From positions 1,757,501-1,821,500 of the forward strand of contig NZ_CP157794.1 of assembly GCF_040111675.1 (NCBI RefSeq): a stretch of 64,000 bases of DNA, read 5' to 3'. The stretch's first letter is position 1. Each line of letters begins with the position of its first letter. Source of the DNA: Salinarimonas sp. Its GTDB lineage: Bacteria; Pseudomonadota; Alphaproteobacteria; Rhizobiales; Beijerinckiaceae. This document shows positions 46,251 through 55,800 of this stretch, piece after piece. Both the position numbers and the translations under genes were made by a program. The notes beneath the pieces were generated by a model, which worked only from the letters and a program-made list of their open reading frames with translations, did not search any database and was not told the origin of the DNA.

Positions 46251-47201
46251 ATGCGCGCCATGTCCCCGTACCCGGCGGGGCGCCCCGTTCTCCGCGAGGT
46301 GGGCCTCCGCGACGGGCTGCAGCTGACGCGGAGCTTTCCCGCGACGACGGCGAAGGCCGAGTGGATCCGGCGCGAACACGCGGCCGGCGTCAGGCACTTC
46401 GAAGTCGGCTCCTTCCTGCCAGCCTCGCGCTTCCCTCAGTTCGCGGACGTCCGCGAGATCGTCGACCTCGTCTCGACGCTGGAGGGCGCGCATTCCGTCG
46501 GCCTCGTCCTGAACGAACGCGGGGCGCGCGACGCGCTGCAGGCCGCGGTCGACGAGATCACGGTCGTGCTCTCGGCCAGCGAGGCGCACAACCTGGCGAA
46601 TGCGCACCGCTCTCGGGAACAGAGCCTCGCCGAGATCGCCACGACGGTGCGCCTGCGTGACGACGCCGGGAGCACGGCCATCGTCGGCGTCGGGATCGCG
46701 ATGGCGTTCGGCTGCTCGCTGTCCGGCGACGTCGAGCCGGACGAGGTCGTCCGGCTGGCGGAGCGCTGCCTCGAAGCCGGCGCAGACATGATCGGCGTCG
46801 CCGATACGGTCGGGTTCGGCGGGCCGAAGCAGATCGCGGCGCTCTGCCGGCGCATGACCGCGCTCATGGGCGATCGGCCCTATGTCGTCCACCTGCACGA
46901 CACCCGCGGGATGGGCGTCGCCAACGCCGCCGCCGCCCTCGACGCGGGCGCGCGGATCTTCGACGCCTCGCTCGGCGGCCTGGGCGGCTGCCCGTTCGCG
47001 CCGGGCGCGTCGGGCAACGTCGTCCTCGAAGACCTCGTCTACCTGTTCGAGACCTCCGGGAGCCCGACGGGGATCGACCTCGAGGCGCTGATCGGCATCC
47101 GCGGCATTCTCGAGCACGAGATGTCGGGGGAGCCGCTCCACGGAACGCTGGCCCGCGCGGGGCCGCCGCCGCTCTTCCGGTGGCGGGCTGCGTCGGCCTG
47201 A
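46251..47201 (+). CDS. Hydroxymethylglutaryl-CoA lyase-type enzyme
   Basis: 316 residues, DRE-TIM metallolyase. Signature residues: REVGLRDGLQ (Arg20, Asp21), VHLHDTRGMGVANA (two metal His) and GGLGGCPFAPGASGNVVLEDLV with the catalytic Cys of HMG-CoA lyases. It cleaves HMG-CoA to acetoacetate and acetyl-CoA, or citramalyl-CoA in some relatives. Coupled to the CoA-transferase, which should activate the imported acid. The internal ATG three codons downstream is a possible start. Confidence 0.9.
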   Translation: MRAMSPYPAGRPVLREVGLRDGLQLTRSFPATTAKAEWIRREHAAGVRHFEVGSFLPASRFPQFADVREIVDLVSTLEGAHSVGLVLNERGARDALQAAVDEITVVLSASEAHNLANAHRSREQSLAEIATTVRLRDDAGSTAIVGVGIAMAFGCSLSGDVEPDEVVRLAERCLEAGADMIGVADTVGFGGPKQIAALCRRMTALMGDRPYVVHLHDTRGMGVANAAAALDAGARIFDASLGGLGGCPFAPGASGNVVLEDLVYLFETSGSPTGIDLEALIGIRGILEHEMSGEPLHGTLARAGPPPLFRWRAASA

Positions 47202-47230
47202 CGAATCATAAAATCTGAGGGAGGAAACCC

Positions 47231-48211
47231 ATGCTCAAGCCCGTCCTGACCGTATCGCTCCTCGTCTTGACCACCGGCGCCGCCACGGCGCAGGAAACGA
47301 TGCGCTGCAGCCATCAGCTGCCGCCGCAGCACGCGGTGTCCGGCGTCATCGACCGCTGGGCGGAGGAGGTCGAGACGCTGAGCAACGGCGAGATCGACGT
47401 GCAGGTCTTCGGCGCGAACAGCCTCGTCGCGCCCCAGGAGAACATCACCGCGGTCGCTCGCGGCACGATCGAGTGCGCGTTCTCCGTGAACTTCCAATGG
47501 GGCCGGACGCTGCCGATCATGAACGTCACGCTCGCGCCGTTCGCGTTCCAGGATCTCGACATGTGGCGGGAATGGCCGAGCTCCGCAGCCGCCGCCTTCC
47601 TGGAGGAGAAGCTTCTCGAGAAGGGGCTGCGGAACGTGGCCTGGCTCTTCCAGACGAACCAGTCGGTGTTCACCTCGAACGGCGCGCATCTCGTCGCGCC
47701 GGAGGATTTCGAGGGGGTCAAGATCCGCGGCCTCACCCCGACCTTCGACGCGGCCCTCACCGCCATGGGAGCCGCCACCTCGGCGATGCCGGGGTCGGAG
47801 GTCTATCAGGCATTGGCGACCGGCGTGATCGACGCCGCGATCACCGACGTCGCCGCCGCCTACGCGCGGAAGTACTACGAGGTGCAGGATCACATGACCC
47901 AGTCCCCGGTCATTTCGGTCTACTTCCACGGCTACGTGAACCCCGCATTCTACGACGGGCTGTCGGACGGCGCCAAGGCGGCGCTCGACGAGGCCGGCCT
48001 CGAGGCCGCGCTCTGGGCCGTGGACGCCGCCGAGCAGGCGGTCGCGGAGGCTCCCGATCTGCTCCGCGCCGAGGGCGTGGCGCTGCACGTCGCGACGCCC
48101 GAGGAGAACGCGGCGCTCGAAGCCGTGATGCGCCCGGCCTTCGACGCGGCGTTCGAGAAGGAGGCCGGCGAGGACACGCGGCGGCTTCTGGAACTCCTCG
48201 ACCAGATGTAA
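47231..48211 (+). CDS. TRAP transporter substrate-binding protein (DctP family)
   Basis: 326 residues with a signal peptide (LTVSLLVLTTGAATAQ). DctP features: RCSHQLPPQHAVSGVIDRWAEEVE, ALATGVIDAAITDVAAAYARKYYEV and KIRGLTP, where the carboxylate-binding Arg is expected. It delivers an organic acid to the QM permease. Ribosome site GAGGGAGGAAACCC. The substrate is predicted, from the neighbouring enzymes, to be a branched hydroxy-dicarboxylate. Confidence 0.92.
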   Translation: MLKPVLTVSLLVLTTGAATAQETMRCSHQLPPQHAVSGVIDRWAEEVETLSNGEIDVQVFGANSLVAPQENITAVARGTIECAFSVNFQWGRTLPIMNVTLAPFAFQDLDMWREWPSSAAAAFLEEKLLEKGLRNVAWLFQTNQSVFTSNGAHLVAPEDFEGVKIRGLTPTFDAALTAMGAATSAMPGSEVYQALATGVIDAAITDVAAAYARKYYEVQDHMTQSPVISVYFHGYVNPAFYDGLSDGAKAALDEAGLEAALWAVDAAEQAVAEAPDLLRAEGVALHVATPEENAALEAVMRPAFDAAFEKEAGEDTRRLLELLDQM

Positions 48212-48223
48212 GGGGCGGGATCG

Positions 48224-48760
48224 GTGACCGAGATCCGGAACCGCGAGGAGGTCGCGCCGACCTCCTCTCCCCGCCGGGCGGCGCACGGGCCGCTTTCCTG
48301 GCTGATCCTCGCGGCCGCCGCCGTGAGCTGCGGCATCGTTCTCGTGGCGCTGGGCGTCATCCTCTACGCCGTCGCGTGGCGCTATCTGCTCGGGCGGCCG
48401 GTCAACTGGGCCGACGAGCTCAACGGCTATCTCATCGTCGCGATGGTGATGTTCGGGATCGGCGCCACCCTGCTCCGGGACGGCCATATCGGCATCGATC
48501 TTCTGACCGCGAGCGCGTCACCGCGCATCGCGCGCAGGCTCGGCGTCTACGCGAACGCCGCCGTGTTCGTCGTGGCCTGCCTGCTGGGCTGGTCGGCCTG
48601 GCATACCGTCGCGTTCAACCGCGCCTTCGGCAGCTACTCGTCCGGCTACCTGCAGGTCGAGATCTGGATCGTTCAGGCGCCGATGATCGCCGGCGCGGCG
48701 TTCCTCGCGCTCGCGGCCCTGATCAACATTCGGCGCGCATGTCGCGGGGCGCCGAGATGA
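48224..48760 (+). CDS. TRAP transporter small permease (DctQ)
   Basis: 178 residues with four membrane helices (WLILAAAAVSCGIVLVALGVILY, YLIVAMVMFGIGATLL, AAVFVVACLLGWSAWHTV, VQAPMIAGAAFLALAALINI). ALGVILYAVAWRYLLGRPVNWADEL matches DctQ. GTG start at 48224 after GGGGCGGGATCG. Overlaps dctM by 4 bp. Confidence 0.9.
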   Translation: MTEIRNREEVAPTSSPRRAAHGPLSWLILAAAAVSCGIVLVALGVILYAVAWRYLLGRPVNWADELNGYLIVAMVMFGIGATLLRDGHIGIDLLTASASPRIARRLGVYANAAVFVVACLLGWSAWHTVAFNRAFGSYSSGYLQVEIWIVQAPMIAGAAFLALAALINIRRACRGAPR

Positions 48761-50043
48761 TCCCGTTTCTGCTCCTGGTCGGGCTGCTTCTGCTGCTTCT
48801 TTCGGGCATGCCCATCTTCGCGGCGCTGATGCTCGCGGGCAGCGTCGTTCTCTTCGTGTTCGAAGGCAGCGTGGAGAGCATCGCCGATACGGTGTTCTGG
48901 CACCTCAACAAGCCGATCCTGATGACGATTCCGCTCTTCGTCTTCATGGCGCAGGTGATGATCCGCGCCGGGGTCGTCGACGATCTCTTCGAGCTCGCCA
49001 ACACGGTGATCGGTCACGTGAAGGGCGGTCTCGGCGTGGCCACCGTTCTCTCCTGCACGATCTTCGCCGCGATCTCGGGCTCGTCGGTGGCGACGGCGCT
49101 CTCGATCGGGTCGACCGCCATCCCGCAGATGAAGAAGTTCGGCTATCCCGAACGCAACGCGCTCGGCGTCGTGGCGGCAGGCGGCACGCTCGGGATCCTG
49201 ATCCCCCCGTCGGGGCCGATGATCCTCTACGCCGTCGTGGCCGACGCCTCGATCGGCGCGCTGTTCCTGGCCGGCATCGTCCCCGGCATCCTCCTCGCCG
49301 TGGTCTTTGCGCTCTACTGCATGGTGCAGGCGCGTCGCGGCGCCGTGGCCGAGAGCCCGCCCTTCCCGGGCTGGTGGAAGGTGACCCGCGCGCTGCGGCA
49401 GGCGTTCTGGGCCGTCGCGATGCCGCCGGTCGTCATGGGCGGCATCTATGCCGGCATCTTCACCGCCGCCGAGGCCGCCGCCGTCGGCTCCCTCTACGCC
49501 CTCTTCGTCGCGCTGGTGATCTATCGCGGACTGGGGCTCGAGAAGCTCCGGCAGTGCGCCTGGGAGACGATGCACACCTCCACCATGGTCCTGGCGATCA
49601 TCGCCGGGGCGGCCGTGTTCGGCCACGCGATCAACATCATCCGGCTGCCGAGCCAGGTCTCGGAGTGGATCGTGGCGATGGAGCTCGGTCAGCTCGGGTT
49701 CATGCTTCTCGTCATGGCGATCGTCTTCGTGATGGGGATGTTTCTAGAGAGCATCGCGATCATCCTGATCACGACGCCCATCCTCCTGCCGTCGATGCTG
49801 GCGCTGGACGTCGACCCGATCTGGTACGGCGTCCTGTTGATGATCAATCTCGAGCTCGCGATGATCACGCCGCCCGTCGGCATGAACCTGTTCGTGATCA
49901 AGGGGATCACCAACGCGCGGCTCTCGGAGGTCATCCGCGGCAGCTTGCCGTTCGTCGCGCTGATGCTGATCGGCATGCTCGCGATCCTCGCATTCCCGCC
50001 GATCGCGACGTGGCTGCCCCTGCAGGCCGGGTTTCGGTTCTGA
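48757..50043 (+). CDS. TRAP transporter large permease (DctM)
   Basis: 428 residues, about 12-13 helices. Hallmarks: GMPIFAALMLAG, FVFMAQVMIRAGVVDDLFELAN, FAAISGSSVATALSIGSTAIPQMKKFGY, AAGGTLGILIPPSGPMILYA and MITPPVGMNLFVIKG. It forms the sodium-driven importer with DctQ. ATGA overlap with dctQ. Its last ~300 bp are overlapped antisense by the extended YbaN-like gene. Confidence 0.95.
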   Translation: MIPFLLLVGLLLLLLSGMPIFAALMLAGSVVLFVFEGSVESIADTVFWHLNKPILMTIPLFVFMAQVMIRAGVVDDLFELANTVIGHVKGGLGVATVLSCTIFAAISGSSVATALSIGSTAIPQMKKFGYPERNALGVVAAGGTLGILIPPSGPMILYAVVADASIGALFLAGIVPGILLAVVFALYCMVQARRGAVAESPPFPGWWKVTRALRQAFWAVAMPPVVMGGIYAGIFTAAEAAAVGSLYALFVALVIYRGLGLEKLRQCAWETMHTSTMVLAIIAGAAVFGHAINIIRLPSQVSEWIVAMELGQLGFMLLVMAIVFVMGMFLESIAIILITTPILLPSMLALDVDPIWYGVLLMINLELAMITPPVGMNLFVIKGITNARLSEVIRGSLPFVALMLIGMLAILAFPPIATWLPLQAGFRF

Positions 50044-50451
50044 GCGCCGGGGATCTCGCACGGCGCGCGCGCTCCCACTCGCGACGTCTCGCGCGGGGCG
50101 CGGGCGGGTCGCGACGAAGGCGCCCACGAGGACGAAGAGCGCGGCGAGACCCGCGGCGATCCTCCAGTCCCGCGTCGTCGCGACCGCGACGGCGTAGGAG
50201 AGGGCGAGCGCGAGGAACGCGGTGCGCTCGGCCTGCGCGGAAATCGCGCGCTCGTCCTGCCAGGCGCGCAGGGCGGGGCCGAAGCGCGGGTCGGCGCGCA
50301 GGCGCTCCGCCAGGGCGGGGCTCGAGCGCGCGAAGCTCCAGGTCGCGAGGATCACGAACGGCGTCGTCGGGACCAGCGGCAGCGCGACGCCGATCGCCGC
50401 GAGGGCGAGCGCCGCGGTTCCGAGCGCGCGGAGGAGGAGGATGGTCGGCAT
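49744..50451 (-). CDS. DUF454 (YbaN-like) membrane protein with aberrant C-terminal extension
   Basis: The first ~120 residues are a normal YbaN-like protein: ALGTAALALAAIGVALPLVPTTPFVILATWSFARSSP, LRADPRFGPALRAWQDERAI and a helix pair (FLALALSYAVAVATT, AAGLAALFVLVGAFV). The usual stop is missing. The frame runs on for about 110 charged residues (235 in total) into the 3' end of dctM on the other strand, a composition typical of antisense. The catabolic island was probably joined here, removing the native stop. Function unknown. Confidence 0.65.
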   Translation of the reverse strand: MPTILLLRALGTAALALAAIGVALPLVPTTPFVILATWSFARSSPALAERLRADPRFGPALRAWQDERAISAQAERTAFLALALSYAVAVATTRDWRIAAGLAALFVLVGAFVATRPRPARDVASGSARAVRDPRRSEPKPGLQGQPRRDRRECEDREHADQHQRDERQAAADDLREPRVGDPLDHEQVHADGRRDHRELEIDHQQDAVPDRVDVQRQHRRQEDGRRDQDDRDAL

Positions 50452-50500
50452 CGTCGGCTCCGGAAGGTCCGGGTGCGCCCTCGACGGGGGCGGCGCCGGA

Positions 50501-50662
50501 TCAGACGAGGAGCACGACGGCGACCGTTCCGACCGCGGTCCATACCAGCGCGTTCACCAGCATCCGGAGGAGGTCGCGATTGTTCTCCTCGCCGACGCCC
50601 GCCGCGTTGCAGACCGCATCGCCGGGCCCGAGGAAAACGGCTTCGATCAGTCTCTTGGCCAT
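50501..50662 (-). CDS. Small membrane protein
   Basis: 53 residues: a polar N-terminus MAKRLIEAVFLGPGDAVC, then one membrane helix (LVNALVWTAVGTVAVVLLV) at the C-terminus. ATG 50662 follows GGGAGGCCGAC, a good ribosome site. Family not recognised. It lies on the same strand just upstream of the YbaN-like gene. Confidence 0.55.
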   Translation of the reverse strand: MAKRLIEAVFLGPGDAVCNAAGVGEENNRDLLRMLVNALVWTAVGTVAVVLLV

Positions 50663-50842
50663 GTCGGCCTCCCGCCTGCGCCGATGGCGCCGTTGAAAAA
50701 GAGGTATGTTCGATGCCTATTTTCGGCGAGAAGCGCCCGTTCGCAATTCGGTAGTCGCCCTTAGGAGGCGAGATCGGCCGATCGGCTCATGATGGGCGGC
50801 GCCGAGCCGGCGTCGCACAGAGCCGCCTCCGCCGGCGCCGCG

Positions 50843-50884
50843 TTGACATCGGCGCACGAGCGGTTAAGTGAGTGAGTGCTCACT
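50843..50884 (+). promoter_or_regulatory. TetR promoter and operator
   Basis: A consensus -35 TTGACA lies at 50843-50848. TTAAGT (50864) is a possible -10. Overlapping this is the inverted repeat AGTGAG-TG-CTCACT (50871-50884) with 6-bp arms. A TetR-type repressor bound there would block the promoter, giving autoregulation of the efflux operon. Confidence 0.6.
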
Positions 50885-50899
50885 AACAAGGGTATCGAG

Positions 50900-51511
50900 A
50901 TGCGCTCCCGTAAGCCAGCGGACGTCCGCAAGACCGAGATCGTCGACGCGGCGCTGGACCTCGCCGACGCCGTCGGGCCGGAACGGCTCTCGACCGAAGC
51001 CGTCGCCGACGCCGTGGGGCTGACGCAGCCCGGGATCTTCCGCCATTTTCCGAGGAAGCAGGACCTCTGGGAGGCGGTGGCGCAGCGCATCGGGGCGATG
51101 ATGGAGGCGCGCTGGCAGGCCGCGCGCGACGGCGCGGCGACGCCGCTCGACGAGATTCAAGCACTGATCGAGGCTCAGCTGCGGCTCGTTCAGGGCACGC
51201 CGGCGATCCCGGCGATCCTGTTCTCCCGGGAGCTGCACGTCCGTAACGAGGGGCTGCGCACGATCTTCCACGGCCTTCTCGACCGGTTCCACCGCACGAT
51301 CGCGGAGCTGGCGGAGAAGGCGCGCGCCGAGGGCGCCCTGCGCGCGGACGTCGATCCGCAGGACGTCGCCTTCCTCACCATCGCGCTCGTCCAGGGACTG
51401 GTCGTGCGCTGGTCGGTCAGCGCGCGAGGCTTCGACCTCGCCGCCGAGGGCTCGCGCCTCGCGCGCCGCCAGCTCGCGCTGATGAACGCCGACGGGGGAG
51501 ACGCCCGATGA
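50900..51511 (+). CDS. TetR/AcrR family regulator of the efflux operon
   Basis: 203 residues. HTH at the N-terminus (TEAVADAVGLTQPGIFRHFPRKQDLWEAV) is typical of TetR; the C-terminal helical ligand domain follows. ATG 50900 (MRSRKPADVRKTEIV) is preferred; an in-frame GTG at 50876 lies inside the operator. Its stop overlaps the membrane-fusion gene (ATGA), so the repressor is first in its own operon. Confidence 0.92.
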   Translation: MRSRKPADVRKTEIVDAALDLADAVGPERLSTEAVADAVGLTQPGIFRHFPRKQDLWEAVAQRIGAMMEARWQAARDGAATPLDEIQALIEAQLRLVQGTPAIPAILFSRELHVRNEGLRTIFHGLLDRFHRTIAELAEKARAEGALRADVDPQDVAFLTIALVQGLVVRWSVSARGFDLAAEGSRLARRQLALMNADGGDAR

Positions 51512-52815
51512 AACGGCTCGGCCTCGCCCATTTCCTCGCGCCGATTCTGGTCGCCGCCGGCGTGGCGGTCGTGCTCGTCTCGCGCGCTCCCGGTCCCGAG
51601 CGCGAGGACGCCGCCGCCGTCGCCGTGCCGGTGCGCACCGCCGTCGCCGAAAGGGAGGCGGTCCGCCCCGTGGCGCGCGGCTGGGGCGACGCGCGCGCGA
51701 GCGAGACCTGGACCGCGGTGGCCGAGGTGAGCGGCGAGGTCGTCTTCCGCCACCCCGATCTCGAGCCCGGCCGCATGATCGCCGAGGGTACGACGGTTCT
51801 CGAGATCGACCCGTCCGACTACCGCCTCGCTATCGCCCAGGCCGAGGCCGACCTCTCCGCCCTCTCGGCCGAGGCGGCGCAGCTCGACGCCGAGGAGGAG
51901 AATACGCGCCGCATCCTCGCGCTCGAGGAGGAGCGGCTCGCGCTGGCGGAAGAGGATCTCGGGCGGGTCCGGCAGCTGGTCGAGCGGGGAACCCTGCCGC
52001 AGGCGCGCCTCGACGAGCAGGAGCGCGCGACGCTCCAGATCCGCCGCACGGTCGCCGAGCTGCGCAATGCGCTCGCTCTCCTGCCCTCGCGGCGCGATCG
52101 CCTCGCCGCGCAGGCCGAGCGGGTCGAGGCGGCGCTCGCCCGTGCGCGCCGGGACCTCGCGCATACCGAGATCGCCGCCCCGATGGATATCCGAGTCCGG
52201 ACGGTCGAGATCGAGCGCTTCCAGTTCGTGAACGTCGGCCAGCGGCTCGCCACCGGCGACGGGGTGGCGCAGGCGGAAGTCGTGGCGAAGGTGCCGCTCG
52301 ACGCCTTCGTGCGCCTGCTCGGCTCGATCGGCGAGGACGCGCTCGACCCGCTGGGCGCGCTCCGGCACGGGCCGGCCGAGCACATCGAGGCCGAGCTGCG
52401 TCTCGTCGCCGACCCGAGCCAGGTCTGGCAGGGGCGCGTCACCCGGGTCGAGGGCGCGCTCGACCCGCGCGCGCGGTCCGTCCAGGTCGTGGTGAGCGTC
52501 GACGATCCCTATGCCGGCGCCGCGCCGCCCGTGCGGCTTCCCCTCGTCCCGAACATGTACGTCGAGGCGACGCTGACCGGGCGGCCGTTCCCGCCGCAGG
52601 TCGTGGTGCCGGAGGAGGCGGTCCATCGCGGCGACACGGTCTACGTCCGCGACGACGACGGGCGCCTCGTGGTCCGGAAGGTCGCGGTCGCCTTCCGCCA
52701 GGACGGACGCGCGGTGCTGACCGACGGCCTTCGCGAGGGAGAGGTCGTCGTCCTCGACGACCTCGCGCCCGCGATCCCGGGCACGCCGCTGGCGGCCGCG
52801 GAGGATGCGCCGTGA
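51508..52815 (+). CDS. RND efflux periplasmic adaptor (membrane fusion protein)
   Basis: 435 residues: N-terminal membrane anchor (HFLAPILVAAGVAVVLVS), a lipoyl half-motif (VSGEVVFRHPDLEPGRMIAEG), a long coiled-coil hairpin (about 110-220), then IAAPMDIRVRTVEIERFQFV and beta-barrel domains. It bridges the RND pump and an outer-membrane channel; no channel gene is present here. ATGA overlaps on both sides. Confidence 0.92.
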   Translation: MKRLGLAHFLAPILVAAGVAVVLVSRAPGPEREDAAAVAVPVRTAVAEREAVRPVARGWGDARASETWTAVAEVSGEVVFRHPDLEPGRMIAEGTTVLEIDPSDYRLAIAQAEADLSALSAEAAQLDAEEENTRRILALEEERLALAEEDLGRVRQLVERGTLPQARLDEQERATLQIRRTVAELRNALALLPSRRDRLAAQAERVEAALARARRDLAHTEIAAPMDIRVRTVEIERFQFVNVGQRLATGDGVAQAEVVAKVPLDAFVRLLGSIGEDALDPLGALRHGPAEHIEAELRLVADPSQVWQGRVTRVEGALDPRARSVQVVVSVDDPYAGAAPPVRLPLVPNMYVEATLTGRPFPPQVVVPEEAVHRGDTVYVRDDDGRLVVRKVAVAFRQDGRAVLTDGLREGEVVVLDDLAPAIPGTPLAAAEDAP

Positions 52816-55800
52816 TCCGCTGGTTCGCCGCTCATCCGACCGCCGCGAACCTGCTGCTCGTCCTCTTCGTCGCGGCCGGGATCTTCGCCGCGCCCGGGCT
52901 GAAGCGGGAGACCTTTCCCGATTTCCGTCCGGTCGAGGCGGAGGTCGTCGTCGTCTACCGCGGCGCGGCGGCGGGGGATGTCGAGGACGCGGTCTGCCGG
53001 CCGCTCTGGAACGCGCTGCAGAGCCTGGAAGGCCTGGAGGAGATGACCTGCGTCGCCCAGGACAACCGGGCGCGCGCCGTGGCGACGATGCGCGCCGGCG
53101 GGGACGCCCTGCGGTTCCTCGGCGACCTGCGCACCGAGGTCGCGGCGATCGACGACCTCCCGGAGCGCGCCGAGGCGCCGGAGGTGCGCGAGCTGCACCG
53201 CACCGATCCCGTCGCCTCCGTGGCGATCCGGGGCGACCTGCCGGCGCGGGATCTCGACCGCGTCGCCCTCGACCTGCGCGACCGGATCGCGGCCCTGCCG
53301 GAGGTGGCGCGCGTGGACGTGAGCGGGATCGGCACGCGCCAGCTCCGGGTGGAGGTTCCGCGGGCCGTGCTCGCGCAGCACGGCCTGACGGCGGCGGGTC
53401 TCGCCGCGACGATCGCGGCGCAGAACGTCGACCTGCCGGCGGGCACGCTCGAGACGCCGGCCGCGGACGTACGCCTGCGCTTCACCGAGGAACGGCGCAG
53501 CGCGCGCGCCCTCGGCCGCATCCCCGTCCTCAGCCCGCCCGGCGGCGGCGTGCTGACGCTCGGCGAGATCGCCACGATCACCGAAGACTACGCGCCCGCG
53601 GAGGAGCAGGCTTTCGTGAATGGGCAGCGCGCGGTCCTGCTCGCCGTGCACAAGCCGCTCGAGGCGGACGCGCTGCGCGCCCTCGAGAGCCTGACGGCTC
53701 TCGTCGCGGCGGAGGACGCGGCGCGTCCCGACGCGCTCGGGCTCGAGGTGGTGCAGGACACGACCAGCATCGTGCGCGATCGGCTCGCCATGCTGGTCGA
53801 GAACGGCGCGATCGGCCTCGTGCTCGTCCTCGTCGTGATGAGCGCCTTCTTCCGGCCGCGCTACGCGCTCTGGGCCGCGATGGGGCTTCCCGTCGCGATG
53901 CTCGGGGCCTTCGTCGCCATGGCGCTGCTCGGGCTGTCGCTGAACATGATGACGCTCGTCGCGCTTCTGATGGCGATCGGGATCGTGATGGACGATTCGA
54001 TCGTGATCTCGGATTCCGTGGCCGTCTCCGTCGCCCGTGACGGCGTGACGCTCGACGCCGTCGTCGAGGGCGTGCGCGCGGTCGCGCCCGGCGTCGCGTC
54101 CTCGTTTCTGACGACCGTCGCCGTGTTCGCCCCGCTCGCGTTCCTCGCCGGCGAGCTCGGCGCGGTGCTCGAGGTCCTGCCCGCCGTCCTCGTCGCCGCT
54201 CTCGCGGCGAGCCTCGTCGAGGCCTTCTACATCCTGCCGCATCACCTCCTCCATGCGCTGAAGGGCGGCGAGCAGAGGACGTCCGCGGCGCGGCGGCGCT
54301 TCGAGGCGGCCTTCGAGACGATCCGCGAGCGGGGCGTCGGCCGGATGGCCGACCTCGCCATCGCCCGGCGCTATCTTGTCGCCGGCCTCGCGATCGCGGC
54401 CGTCATCGGGACCGCCGGCGCCGTCGCGGGCGGCGTGGTGAAGCGCGAGGCGATGCCGGACGTCGACGGCGACGTGCTCGAGGCCCGCATCCTGATGCCG
54501 CAGGGCACGCCGCTCGCCCGCACCCGGGAGGTCGCCGACGACGTCGTCGCGGCGCTCGCCGAGGTCGATCGCGCGCTGACGCCCGCGCAGCCCGGTGAGC
54601 GGCCGCTCGTCGTGCGAACCATCACCCGCTTCAACTACAACCCGGCGGCCGGGGAGAGCGGCGCGCACGTGGCCACCGTCTCCGCCGATCTCCTGAGCGC
54701 CGAGACGCGCACCATCGCCCTCGACGAGCTGATCGCGCGCTGGCGCACGGCGATCGGCCCGGTTCCGGGCGTGAGCTCTCTCGTCCTGGCGGAGCCGGGC
54801 ATCGGCCCGCAGGGCGTCGCCGTGGAGCTGCGCCTGTCGGGCCCGGATCTCGACGTGCTGCACGGCGCGGCCCGGGCGACGCTCGCCGAGCTCGTGCGCT
54901 ATCGCGGGGTGCGCAACGCCTCGGTCGACCTGCGCCCCGGCAGGCCCGAATTGCGGCTGACCCTCGCGCCCGGCGCGGAGGCGCTCGGGCTCACCGCGTC
55001 GGACGTCGCGGGGCAGCTGCGCGCCGCCTTTCTCGGAACCACCGTCGCGACGGTGCGCGAGGGCGACGTCGCGCACGAGATCGAGATCGTGCAGGCGGGG
55101 CGGGATCGTGACGCGCGCGCGGATCTCGAGGATTTCACCGTGGCCCTGCCGGACGGCGCGAGCGTGCCGCTCTCGACGGTGGCGCGGATCGAGGAGGCGC
55201 GGGGATGGTCGGCCGTGACGCATGTCGACGGCGTGCGCACGATCACCGTGCAGGCCGACGTCGACGTCCGCCGCGGCAATGCGGACGCGATCGTGCGAGC
55301 GCTGACGGAAGAGTTCCTGCCGGAGCTCGTGCGGGAGACGCCGGGGGTGCGCTTCGCGGTCGGGGGCCAGAGCGCGAACTCGGCGGAGACCGTCGCCTCC
55401 ATCCTGCGCGGGTTCCTGATCGGGCTCGTCGGGATCTTCGTGGTGCTGTCCTACGGCTTCCGCAGCTATCTGGAGCCGTTGATCGTGATGGCGGCGATCC
55501 CGCTCGCCTTCATCGGCGCGATCTGGGGCCACGTCCTGACGGGCTTCGACATCTCCATGCCCTCGCTCGTCGGCACCGCGTCCCTCGCCGGGATCGTCGT
55601 CAACAACGCGATCCTGCTCGTGCACGTGACCCGCGAGCGTGTCGCCGACGGCCTGTCGATGGCCGAAGCGGCGGGGGCGGCCGCGCGGGCGCGCTTTCGG
55701 CCGATCTTCGTGTCCGTGTCGACCACGATCATGGGATTGGCGCCGCTCCTGCTCGAGACCAGCACCCAGGCCCAGACGCTCAAGCCGCTGGTGATCTCGG

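Noticed and set aside
52641-55625. Near 1,000-residue antisense frame opposite the RND permease
   Set aside because: His/Arg/Asp-rich composition of a codon mirror; the permease motifs are on the plus strand.
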